A stretch of 10,886 nucleotides of DNA from Bacteroidota bacterium (GCA_003455275.1 DMRR01000018.1:1-10886); one strand, 5' to 3'; positions 1-6,439 are shown, counted from the first letter of the stretch. Translations and numbers: made by a program. The notes: generated by a model not told the origin, from the letters alone.

Positions 1-29
1 TGAGTGGTGACATTACATTGCTACGATAA
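1..29 (+). CDS. Possible 3' end of an upstream gene
   Basis: One plus-strand frame, entering from outside the window, reads SGDITLLR and stops at TAA 27-29. A good intrinsic terminator follows 36 bases later (66-97), so some plus-strand transcript must end here. Frame 1 opens with a stop at 1-3 and runs to TGA 55-57, and frame 2 closes at 8-10. The frame ending at 29 is therefore only one of the possibilities. Eight codons are too few to name a product. Confidence 0.25.
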
Positions 30-65
30 GAAATATCTTTTGGCTATTAGCCAATGAAAATTGAG

Positions 66-97
66 CCGCCGATTATTCTTATTAATCGGCGGTTTTT
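66..97 (+). terminator. Intrinsic terminator of the upstream gene
   Basis: A perfect 10-bp stem (66-75 with 83-92, CCGCCGATTA against its complement) has a 7-base loop and is followed by TTTTTATTTT. It ends plus-strand transcription coming from the left of the window. Together with the opposing terminator at 212-248 it insulates the upstream gene from the vWA gene. Confidence 0.85.
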
Positions 98-127
98 ATT
101 TTGGAAGAATTTTTTTTCTTAAAACAA

Positions 128-167
128 TTCAATTGCAAAAGAAATTCGGATTTCTTCTTTTGTTGAA
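128..167. other. Imperfect A/T-rich hairpin between two terminators
   Basis: In the non-coding stretch between the terminators, TTCAA (128-132), CAAAA (136-140) and GAAAT (141-145) pair with ATTTC (150-154), TTTTG (158-162) and TTGAA (163-167). They form an interrupted stem around a TCGG loop. Each bulge is 3 bases. The stem is AT-rich, so it may be a chance fold. Nothing else is recognised between 98 and 211. Confidence 0.3.
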
Positions 168-211
168 ATAGAATTTGTCAGTAAAAAAAATTGATAACAG
201 TAAATCATTTT

Positions 212-248
212 GAAAAAAAGAAGAAGCGGTAGTTTGACCCACCGCTTC
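212..248 (-). terminator. Intrinsic terminator of the vWA gene
   Basis: Read on the minus strand, GAAGCGGT (248-241) pairs perfectly with ACCGCTTC (230-223) around a 10-base loop, and TTCTTTTTTTC follows. It lies about 60 bases beyond the stop codon of the minus-strand gene ending at 307, and is the natural end of that transcript. Confidence 0.8.
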
Positions 249-306
249 ATTCCCAAACAAACGACCACTTGATTTAACTGACGAAACAATCATCAGCCCA
301 TGACCA

Positions 307-2646
307 TTATTTTTTTTCTGCTGTTACAGGGTGCAGTTGTTCATAAATTTTAGCGGCGCTCTTTGCAAGGTCAATAAATTCTGAGCGCGAGCCATCTGCA
401 TCAGTTCCTTTATTCAATGCGGCAATATCAATTGACTGCTGAAAGCTTGATGCACTAATGAATTTTGATTCCCGAATTAACATGGCGAACTCTGCCACTG
501 CAGCGGCAAACTGAAATTCAGAGCTGCAATTCTCAAATGAATTGGAAGAATATTTAAGAGGTACAACTATCAGTTGACTCTGATCTTCGTTCGGAAGTTT
601 GTATCGCATTTTCAAATTCAGGATTTCATCTTCACTATTCGAATTTGGCCGCAAACTCACATACTGATATTTCAATGTATCAACCGAAGAAATAAGCTCA
701 CCACTTCCTGCAGGTATTAATTCATAAAGTGCAGTGGCTGCAGTACCTGCACCTATTTCTCCCGCATCTTTCAGATCATTATTGAAATCTGGATTCGGCA
801 TCAATCGATTTTCATAACCAATCAAACGATAGGACTGAACATATTTCGGATTGAATTCAATCTGGAATTTCACATCCTTGGCAATTGTGTAAAGTGTTGA
901 TGTAAGCTGCTCAACAAAAATTTTCATTCCTTGCTGATACGAATCCACATAAGAATAATTTCCGTTTCCTTTATCAGCCAGCAATTCCATTTTGGCATCC
1001 TTGTAATTTCCTGTTCCGAATCCTAGTGTGGTCAGAAAAATGCCATCGCCTCTTTTTGATTCGATAAGCGTAAGCAAATCAGCTTCACTTGAAACTCCCA
1101 CATTAAAATCTCCGTCTGTCGCCAGTATGACCCGGTTATTTCCATTTGTTATAAAATTTTCCTTTGCAATCTTGTAGGCAAGTTCAATACCAGCACCGCC
1201 GGCAGTAGAACCACCCGCCTGCAGGTTTTCAATTGCATGAATGATCTTATCCTGCTTATCTCCCGGTGTGGAAGGAAGAACGACTCCAGAATTTCCGGCA
1301 TAAACTACAATTGCAACTTTATCAATTGGGCGCAGTTCTTTTACGAGCAAGTAAAAACATTTTTTCACCAGCTCTAATTTGTCTTCTGATTCCATGGAAC
1401 CGGAAACATCAATAAGAAAAACAAGATTGCTCGGTGGAAGTGTATCAAGATTCATTTCTCTTCCCTTTATGCCAATGCGCACCAACTGATGCGCAGTATT
1501 CCACGGACATACACTCTGCTCCATATTAATTGAAAAGGGATGCCCATCAGTTGGCTGCGGATAGTGATAAGAAAAATTATTGATGAACTCTTCAATACGG
1601 ATGGCATCTTTCGGTGGCAAGCTTCCGCTTTGAACAAAGCGTCGGAAATTGCAATAAGATGCGTCATCAGCATCAATTGAAAAAGTGGAAAGTGGTTCAT
1701 CGCTCACATTCAAATATTCATTCTCGATGAGCGGAGCATATTCTTCATTCGAATAAATCACCGGCGGAGGATTATAGACAGCAACTGGCGCAGGAATGGA
1801 AACAATGCCGTCATCAACCGGCGGCGCCTGAAGAGGAATTTGTTTTTTGCTTCCAAAAAGTTTTAAAGGATCTGAAACAATATTCCCACTTGCATCACCA
1901 TACTTTGCTGGAAGCCCACCAGTAATAACAGTTATTTGTTCAATCGAAGATGATGGAAGAGAAATACTTCCTCTCATAGGAACACCATCCACATAATATT
2001 GCTGAGAATAAATTCTGCCTCCATTCAGATAAGGCGCATTATTATCAGTTTGAAATACACCGGCAGTTTTCGCCGAAATGTTATTGATATTTGATCGGTT
2101 AATTGCGTACTGAGTTATTTTTTCTTTAGAAATTGTTGTACAGCTAGAAACATTTCCGGGATTGAGAATAGGTTCTGTTACAATCATTACCTCCTTCAAA
2201 ACTTTTGAACTCTGAGTCATTGAAATATTTTTCAAGGTGATAGAGTCGATTCCAATTTTCAATTCCTTGATCCAAACAGTATCATATCCAAGAGATGTAA
2301 CCATTAAATCATAGCTGCCCGGTGCGATAGGCTTGATGATGTAGTTTCCATCAAAGTCACCGATAGTTCCGGTGATCAGAACAGAGTTTTCATAAACTTT
2401 AATCGTCGGAGCAATGATTCCTTCGCCTGTAGTAGCTTCGGTGATTTGTCCGCGCAATTCCCCGAACATGCCATTTGAACTGTGCGAAGCATTTTGGGCA
2501 AAAAGGATTGTGAACGCAAGAGAAAATAAAACCTGAGTAAGGAGAAATATTTTCTTTCTGCTAAAACTTATTCCTGAACTGAAATTTTTGTTTTCATCAT
2601 GAACACTTCCATTCCGAAAACCTGAGGGGTGAAATTTTGTTCTCAT
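307..2646 (-). CDS. Envelope vWA protein with CarboxypepD_reg and TonB-plug-like N-terminus
   Basis: A 779-residue secreted or envelope protein with mosaic architecture. After an unusually long 30-residue basic lead there is a hydrophobic signal segment (about 33-50, ending LFAQN). A carboxypeptidase-regulatory-like beta-sandwich follows (about 64-150, with GDFDGNYIIKPIAPGSYDL). Next comes a TonB-plug-like segment (about 165-258, with YYVDGVPMRGS and EQITVITGGLPAKYGDASG), then a proline-rich linker (about 270-300). The C-terminal two thirds resemble YfbK-type proteins: a vWA N-terminal region (about 305-400), a vWA domain (about 405-585) and a C-terminal domain (about 590-775). The metal-binding MIDAS site is complete: D413-x-S415-x-S417, T481 and D511. 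There is no outer-membrane barrel, so it is not a transporter. A role in surface protein interaction or assembly is inferred. No alternative in-frame ATG precedes the signal segment, so the long lead is kept. It is probably transcribed alone from the divergent promoter region upstream. Confidence 0.9.
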   Translation of the reverse strand: MRTKFHPSGFRNGSVHDENKNFSSGISFSRKKIFLLTQVLFSLAFTILFAQNASHSSNGMFGELRGQITEATTGEGIIAPTIKVYENSVLITGTIGDFDGNYIIKPIAPGSYDLMVTSLGYDTVWIKELKIGIDSITLKNISMTQSSKVLKEVMIVTEPILNPGNVSSCTTISKEKITQYAINRSNINNISAKTAGVFQTDNNAPYLNGGRIYSQQYYVDGVPMRGSISLPSSSIEQITVITGGLPAKYGDASGNIVSDPLKLFGSKKQIPLQAPPVDDGIVSIPAPVAVYNPPPVIYSNEEYAPLIENEYLNVSDEPLSTFSIDADDASYCNFRRFVQSGSLPPKDAIRIEEFINNFSYHYPQPTDGHPFSINMEQSVCPWNTAHQLVRIGIKGREMNLDTLPPSNLVFLIDVSGSMESEDKLELVKKCFYLLVKELRPIDKVAIVVYAGNSGVVLPSTPGDKQDKIIHAIENLQAGGSTAGGAGIELAYKIAKENFITNGNNRVILATDGDFNVGVSSEADLLTLIESKRGDGIFLTTLGFGTGNYKDAKMELLADKGNGNYSYVDSYQQGMKIFVEQLTSTLYTIAKDVKFQIEFNPKYVQSYRLIGYENRLMPNPDFNNDLKDAGEIGAGTAATALYELIPAGSGELISSVDTLKYQYVSLRPNSNSEDEILNLKMRYKLPNEDQSQLIVVPLKYSSNSFENCSSEFQFAAAVAEFAMLIRESKFISASSFQQSIDIAALNKGTDADGSRSEFIDLAKSAAKIYEQLHPVTAEKK

Positions 2647-2740
2647 AGGTAAATTGGTTTTGTGATGGCAAGTTCATTCAACACACTACCGGTATGCAAG
2701 TGCATTTTTCATTCCTGACAATCCGGTGACCTTCGTTTTA

Positions 2741-2769
2741 CAAATGCATGACATAGCTTGGATATTCAA
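2741..2769 (-). promoter_or_regulatory. Candidate promoter of the vWA gene
   Basis: On the minus strand, TTG (2769-2767) is followed after 18 bases by TGCATTTG (2748-2741), one mismatch from the Bacteroidota -7 consensus TAnnTTTG. Transcription would start near 2735, giving a leader of about 90 bases. It interleaves with the divergent promoter at 2758-2788. Confidence 0.4.
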
Positions 2770-2788
2770 CATGCACTTTTAATATTTG
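2758..2788 (+). promoter_or_regulatory. Candidate promoter of the small lipoprotein gene
   Basis: TTG (2758-2760) is followed after 20 bases by AATATTTG (2781-2788), one mismatch from the TAnnTTTG -7 element. The predicted start near 2795 would leave an A/C-rich leader of about 20 bases before ATG 2815, typical of this phylum, which does not rely on Shine-Dalgarno pairing. Confidence 0.5.
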
Positions 2789-2814
2789 ATTAAACAAAAT
2801 CAAACAAACGACCC

Positions 2815-3039
2815 ATGAAAAAAACCCTGATTTTATTTTCCACTGCATTTCTCTTTGCAATTTGCCTAAGCAGTTGCGGTAAAAAAGATTATGTCTGCAA
2901 CTGCACTATGAGCGGAACAACACTTCCTTATAGTTATGATAACTCAACTCACAAAGAAGCGGAGAATGGTTGCGCTCAAAAAGAAACTGAATTTATCAAT
3001 GGAGGGCATACTGATGCGCAGTGTGAACTCGCGAAATAA
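2815..3039 (+). CDS. Small four-cysteine lipoprotein
   Basis: A 74-residue predicted lipoprotein. It has a basic start (MKK), a hydrophobic core and a lipobox LSSC with lipidated Cys21, followed by GKKD. Lys residues rather than acidic ones follow the cysteine, so sorting cannot be settled by simple rules. The mature part has four further cysteines: a CxC pair (C28, C30), C53 and C70. It resembles the lipoprotein at 6440-6652: both have lipid-Cys, a short spacer, Y-x-C-x-C, then [ED]-A-x3-C-x2-[KQ]-E and a final Cys. No enzyme motif is visible. Two disulfides or a metal site are possible but unproven. A terminator follows, and then the MauE-thioredoxin gene, which may act on such cysteines. 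The gene looks real from its lipobox, its promoter and its relative within the window. Its function is unknown. Confidence 0.8.
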   Translation: MKKTLILFSTAFLFAICLSSCGKKDYVCNCTMSGTTLPYSYDNSTHKEAENGCAQKETEFINGGHTDAQCELAK

Positions 3040-3062
3040 TGTCTTCAAAAAAATTTTTTTTG

Positions 3063-3094
3063 AAAGCCGCTTCTACATTTGAGCGGCTTTTTTT
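3063..3094 (+). terminator. Terminator abutting the next start codon
   Basis: AAAGCCGCT (3063-3071) pairs perfectly with AGCGGCTTT (3082-3090) around a 10-base loop, and T runs through 3094. It ends the small lipoprotein transcript. The last T is the base before ATG 3095 of the downstream gene, so read-through or a separate promoter is needed to express that gene. Confidence 0.8.
3074..3081 (+). promoter_or_regulatory. Possible -7 element inside the terminator loop
   Basis: TACATTTG matches TAnnTTTG exactly and is the same octamer as the ssrA -7 element at 6030-6037. With the same spacing to the start of transcription as at ssrA (about 10 bases), the mRNA would begin near 3091, leaving a nearly leaderless message at ATG 3095. 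No TTG lies at the usual -33 distance, only an A/T tract, so this is tentative. Confidence 0.3.
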
Positions 3095-4159
3095 ATGAAG
3101 ATTCTAAAAGAATTTTTTGCTCATTCACTCCGCATTTTACTCGGAGCGTTATTCATTTTTTCAGGCTACATTAAGTTATATCCTATTGAGCCATTTGAAT
3201 TGAACTTTATTGACCTGGGAGTTGCAAATTGGTGGACAGCTCCTGTAATTGCCAGGGCAATAATCGGGTTCGAGATGTTTTTAGGAGTGATGCTCATCTT
3301 TGATTTAAAAACAAAACGATTCACCATTCCTGCAACATTTGGTGTCCTGATTTTTTTTACACTATACCTGGTTTATCAAATCATCACAACCGGAAATCAA
3401 GGTAACTGCGGATGCTTTGGTACTTATTTAGAGATGACTCCGCTTGAATCCATTTTCAAAAACATTGGATTGCTTTCTATCTTGATTGTTATACAGTTTA
3501 TTCCGGCTACTTATGATTATGATTTTCTTAAGAAAAAAATTCTCTCAATTGAATCTGACCAAGCTTTTATCACAACTGATTCTAAATGGAATTTTCTCAG
3601 AAAAAAATTAGCAAGTTTGATTTTAGTTTTATCCATAATCGGAGGAATTTCTGTTCCATATATCTTAAATCCCCCGGATGCACTTTTCTATAATCATCGT
3701 GCAGGCGCTGTAAATTTTCCGCTTAGGATAAATGACATTTTCAAAGACACTTCAGTTACTAAACCTCCGGTTGATTTGGAAAAAGGAAGACACATTGTTG
3801 CCTTTATGTCACTTAGTTGTTTTCACTGTCAAATGACAGCCCTGAAAATACACACTATTCAAAAGCGGAATCCAGATTTTCCATTCTTCCTAATTCTTAA
3901 TGGTGACACTGCAAGATATAAAAAAAAGTTTTTTGAATTTTCGAAAGCACAAAACATTCCGCATCTCTATTATAACAGCGGTGATTTCTTTTCATATGTG
4001 GGAGGGAGCGTTCCGAAAGTTTATTGGTTACAGAATGACACGGTAAAATACCATTCACTTTATTCAGACCTTAATGAAAACGAAATAAGATTATGGCTGG
4101 AGAAGGGAATAGTTCCATCACAAGGAGATACGCTGATGGTTGGAAATGACTCTAATTAG
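3095..4159 (+). CDS. MauE/DoxX-like membrane protein fused to thioredoxin domain
   Basis: A 354-residue inner-membrane redox protein. Residues about 1-140 form a four-helix MauE/DoxX-type module (helices near 11-28, 49-70, 78-97 and 122-140), with the characteristic NCGCFG motif (C105, C107) between helices 3 and 4. A fifth helix (about 172-190) leads to a thioredoxin-like domain (about 205-335) with CFHC (C242, C245) and a putative cis-proline loop GGSVP (P307). With the N-terminus inside, both the CxC loop and the thioredoxin domain face the periplasm, so electrons could pass between them. MauE-type proteins are linked to periplasmic disulfide chemistry; the substrate here is unknown. The start at 3095 directly follows a terminator T-tract but gives a normal first helix. 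The 3' end overlaps the GH20 gene by 8 bp. A role in oxidising or reducing envelope cysteine proteins is inferred. Confidence 0.88.
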   Translation: MKILKEFFAHSLRILLGALFIFSGYIKLYPIEPFELNFIDLGVANWWTAPVIARAIIGFEMFLGVMLIFDLKTKRFTIPATFGVLIFFTLYLVYQIITTGNQGNCGCFGTYLEMTPLESIFKNIGLLSILIVIQFIPATYDYDFLKKKILSIESDQAFITTDSKWNFLRKKLASLILVLSIIGGISVPYILNPPDALFYNHRAGAVNFPLRINDIFKDTSVTKPPVDLEKGRHIVAFMSLSCFHCQMTALKIHTIQKRNPDFPFFLILNGDTARYKKKFFEFSKAQNIPHLYYNSGDFFSYVGGSVPKVYWLQNDTVKYHSLYSDLNENEIRLWLEKGIVPSQGDTLMVGNDSN

Positions 4160-4160
4160 A
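4151..4160. other. Palindromic double stop shared by two convergent genes
   Basis: TCTAATTAGA is its own reverse complement. Each strand therefore reads TCT AAT TAG, so the MauE-thioredoxin protein and the GH20 protein both end Ser-Asn-stop within the same ten bases. The coding regions overlap by 8 bp (4152-4159). There is no room for an intergenic terminator. Confidence 0.95.
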
Positions 4161-5951
4161 AATAATCAAACTCCGTTTACCGCTTTTGGTGATGGCTATA
4201 GCTTTAAGTTTCTTGCATTCTTCTGCAGTAAGTGTCAGCGGTTCTAAATAACTAAGTGAAGTTTCTGTAGGATTACTTCCATCAAGCGTGTAATGAATCA
4301 TAGCATCTGTTTCAATGCAACTCATGCCAATCATAAACTTATTTCCATCCATAGTTCTAACTTCAATTTTAACATCAGGAACACGATAGTTAATACCGCG
4401 CATATTTAATAACTCAAAATGTTTTTCAAGCCTTCCAATAAAATTCCAATAATCCATATTTTTTTTCTGTGTCCAAAGCACTTCGCTTAATGCAAGCATT
4501 CTTGGGAAAATCATGTACTCAATCTTATCGCCTGTAGAAATGTATTCGGTCCAGACATTAGCCTGCGCCCCAAGGATGTGCATAGACTCATCCGCTGAAA
4601 GTTGAGACGGCATTGGGTCGTAAGAGTAAACTGTATCAAGCGGTAAGTAACCTCCAATGCAAATGGGCTCAAGAGGATTTTGACTTTGACAATGATCGAA
4701 GTAACAATATTTACCTGGAGTCATAACTGCGTCATTTCCTTTTTTTGCGGCTGCGACTCCACCCTCAGTTCCGCGCCAACTCATAATAGTTGCAGATTGT
4801 GAAACACCACCTTCTAGTATTTCATCCCAGCCAATAATTTTTTTTCCTTTTGAAATAACATACTGTTCAATCTGATTTATAAAGTAGGCTTCAACCTGAG
4901 CATAGGTCTGAAGGTTTTTTTCGTGCATCAACTCGGCAACCTGTTTACTGTTTTTCCAATGATCATCCGGAACTTCATCACCACCAATATGAATATACTT
5001 ACCAGGAAAAAGCGAAATGATTTCGCTAAGAATATTTTCATAAAACTGAATCACATCACTTGTGGGGCAAAGTGTAACATTTGTGACACCCCACTTAGTC
5101 CATACCTCATAATTATTTCCGTAACAGGCCAGCTCCGGGTAAGCAGCAATAGCAGCCTGTGAGTGACCTGGCATCTCAATTTCAGGAACAATGGTTATAT
5201 GTCGTTTCGCTGCATACTGAACTATTTCTTTAACTTGTTCCTGAGTATAAAATCCATCGACAGGTGTTTTGTCCCCTATATAAGGATCAAAATTTTTTTC
5301 AACCATAGTTTCTTTCCGATAGCTTCCTATTTGAGTGAGCAATGGATATTGCTTTATTTCAATACGCCATCCCTGATCATCTGTAAGGTGCCAATGAAAC
5401 ATATTTAACTTGTAGTACGCCATCATATCAATATACTTTTTTACAAATTCAACTGAAAAAAAATGCCGGGCGCAGTCAAGGTGCATACCTCTCCAACTAA
5501 ATCTTGGGTAATCATGTATGTCGCAACATGGAATTTGAAAAGAAGAAATTTTTTCAGCTGGCATCAATTGAAGCAAGGTTTGAATTCCATAGAATACACC
5601 CGCCGAACTTCCTTTAATAATAATGCTATCACCTGTAATACTTAATGTGTATTCATCATCGTGCTGAATTAAATTATCGGTTTGAATTCCGGGATTTCGA
5701 AGCGCAATTTTTTTCTTCATACCTCCTCCTAAGATTGGCCGAACTGAATAATATTTCGCGAGATACTGATTCAAATAGTCTGCATTTTCATTTTGTTCTT
5801 TGTCAAAAACAATATTTACGGAATAGGAAAAATCAAATGTTCCGGTTCCCGGAATTACCATTACAGGTTGAGGTATTATAGAGTATTGCTGAGCTTTTAT
5901 CTGAAAGAAAATTCCAGATAATAGCAGGCATAAAATGAATTTTAATTTCAT
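4152..5951 (-). CDS. Secreted beta-N-acetylhexosaminidase, GH20 family
   Basis: A 599-residue exo-enzyme that should remove terminal beta-linked GlcNAc or GalNAc from chito-oligosaccharides or glycans by substrate-assisted catalysis. The signal peptide is about 1-20 (cleavage at KA/QQ). A GH20b-type N-terminal domain (about 22-143) precedes the catalytic TIM barrel (about 150-495). Key residues are visible: R162 in the LDCARHFF motif, HWHLTDDQGWR at 186-196, the catalytic Asp-Glu pair D325-E326 in HIGGDEV, W392 (MSWRG) and W467 (ANVWTEY). A C-terminal chitobiase-type beta domain (about 528-598) contains HYTLDGSNPT. All catalytic elements are intact and the length is normal. There is no lipobox, so the protein is periplasmic or exported. 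It lies divergent to ssrA; the palindrome at 5995-6006 sits at about its expected -33 region and may be an operator. Its 3' end overlaps the convergent membrane gene. The family call is secure; the exact substrate is not. Confidence 0.95.
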   Translation of the reverse strand: MKLKFILCLLLSGIFFQIKAQQYSIIPQPVMVIPGTGTFDFSYSVNIVFDKEQNENADYLNQYLAKYYSVRPILGGGMKKKIALRNPGIQTDNLIQHDDEYTLSITGDSIIIKGSSAGVFYGIQTLLQLMPAEKISSFQIPCCDIHDYPRFSWRGMHLDCARHFFSVEFVKKYIDMMAYYKLNMFHWHLTDDQGWRIEIKQYPLLTQIGSYRKETMVEKNFDPYIGDKTPVDGFYTQEQVKEIVQYAAKRHITIVPEIEMPGHSQAAIAAYPELACYGNNYEVWTKWGVTNVTLCPTSDVIQFYENILSEIISLFPGKYIHIGGDEVPDDHWKNSKQVAELMHEKNLQTYAQVEAYFINQIEQYVISKGKKIIGWDEILEGGVSQSATIMSWRGTEGGVAAAKKGNDAVMTPGKYCYFDHCQSQNPLEPICIGGYLPLDTVYSYDPMPSQLSADESMHILGAQANVWTEYISTGDKIEYMIFPRMLALSEVLWTQKKNMDYWNFIGRLEKHFELLNMRGINYRVPDVKIEVRTMDGNKFMIGMSCIETDAMIHYTLDGSNPTETSLSYLEPLTLTAEECKKLKAIAITKSGKRSLIISN

Positions 5952-5994
5952 AGAGGAACCGTTTTGACAAATAAAAGAAAATATTTTAAGTGGG

Positions 5995-6006
5995 TGAACC
6001 GGTTCA
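5995..6006. promoter_or_regulatory. 12-bp palindrome, possible operator
   Basis: TGAACCGGTTCA is a perfect palindrome with a central CG step, the general form of LacI-family operators. It lies 44-55 bases upstream of the GH20 start and 41-52 bases upstream of the ssrA 5' end. It overlaps the position where the -33 element of a GH20 promoter would be (weak -7 candidate TTTATTTG on the minus strand at 5975-5968). The regulator is not in the window. Confidence 0.4.
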
Positions 6007-6029
6007 GATAAAACTAAATGATGTAAACC

Positions 6030-6037
6030 TACATTTG
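6030..6037 (+). promoter_or_regulatory. -7 element of the ssrA promoter
   Basis: TACATTTG is an exact match to the Bacteroidota -7 consensus TAnnTTTG. It ends 10 bases before the first base of the tmRNA, which is the expected place. No good TTG is found at the -33 distance. Confidence 0.65.
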
Positions 6038-6046
6038 CCGAATACC

Positions 6047-6411
6047 GGGGCTGACCGGCATTGACAGCATCGTTCTTTGTATGTAAGCATGTAGAGCATT
6101 GTGAGGCAAGCTCTTTAATATCTATCTCACGACGCCATAATTGGCAACACTTCTTACAGAATGGCTGCCTAATCGCAGAGCGTTTACGCGCCTTCAGTTC
6201 CTTGCAGATTTTATCCCGTAAGCTGCAATCGAACTTCGAAAACGGGATTGGCTTAACTTTTATCTTTTTAGGTTAAGCGAGATTCAATGAAAGATAAGTT
6301 GATAGTTCGGTTGCACTGCACCAGCTTTCAATCGAAAATAAAGCAGCGATAAACATGTAGAAAGCTTACGAAAGCTTTGTCTGGACCAGGGTTCAACTCC
6401 CTGCAGCTCCA
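6047..6411 (+). ncRNA. ssrA: Transfer-messenger RNA (tmRNA)
   Basis: This RNA of about 365 bases rescues stalled ribosomes with SmpB and adds a degradation tag. The acceptor stem pairs GGGGCTG (6047-6053) with CAGCTCC (6404-6410); A6411 is the discriminator base. The T-arm is CAGGG-TTCAACT-CCCTG (6387-6403). Helix P2 includes GTAAGC (6083-6088) with GCTTAC (6364-6369). Pseudoknot 1 is explicit: AGAGC (6093-6097) with GCTCT (6110-6114), and GTGAG (6101-6105) with CTCAC (6126-6130). Further pseudoknots use 6202-6207/6223-6228 with 6215-6219/6242-6246, and 6251-6257/6272-6278 with 6260-6266/6291-6297. The tag reading frame is 6143-6172. The 3' CCA is not encoded (the genome reads CTA), so CCA must be added enzymatically. 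The exact 3' end is inferred from the acceptor stem. No clear terminator follows before the convergent lipoprotein gene. Confidence 0.96.
6143..6172 (+). other. tmRNA proteolysis-tag reading frame (GNTSYRMAA)
   Basis: From GGC 6143 to TAA 6170 the tmRNA encodes G-N-T-S-Y-R-M-A-A. The resume codon lies 12 bases after the end of pseudoknot 1 (6130), close to the spacing in other tmRNAs. From general knowledge, Bacteroidota tags have the form GExNYALAA or GEESYAMAA. This one keeps the Gly start, the Tyr and the Ala-Ala end, but has Asn at position 2 and Arg after Tyr. The resume codon is inferred from spacing and similarity. Confidence 0.85.
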
Positions 6412-6439
6412 CTATTTTGTAATCCTTAATAAATTTTAT

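Noticed and set aside
254..266. CAAACAAACGACC repeated at 2801-2813
   Set aside because: About one 13-base match is expected by chance in a window of this size, more so for A/C-rich leaders. The copy at 254-266 precedes no credible gene.
300..353. 17-codon plus-strand frame antisense to the end of the vWA gene
   Set aside because: Very short, hydrophobic by chance, and fully inside the opposite coding region, with no promoter evidence.
4923..5881. Series of four plus-strand frames of 60-81 codons
   Set aside because: All lie antisense to the GH20 gene, whose catalytic motifs are intact; none has a recognisable domain.
6061..6276. 71-codon plus-strand open frame
   Set aside because: It lies wholly inside the tmRNA gene; the RNA structure explains the sequence, and no signal or domain is seen in the translation.
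6381..6411. tRNA-like 3' half
   Set aside because: The T-arm and acceptor strand belong to the tmRNA; there is no anticodon arm of a separate tRNA.
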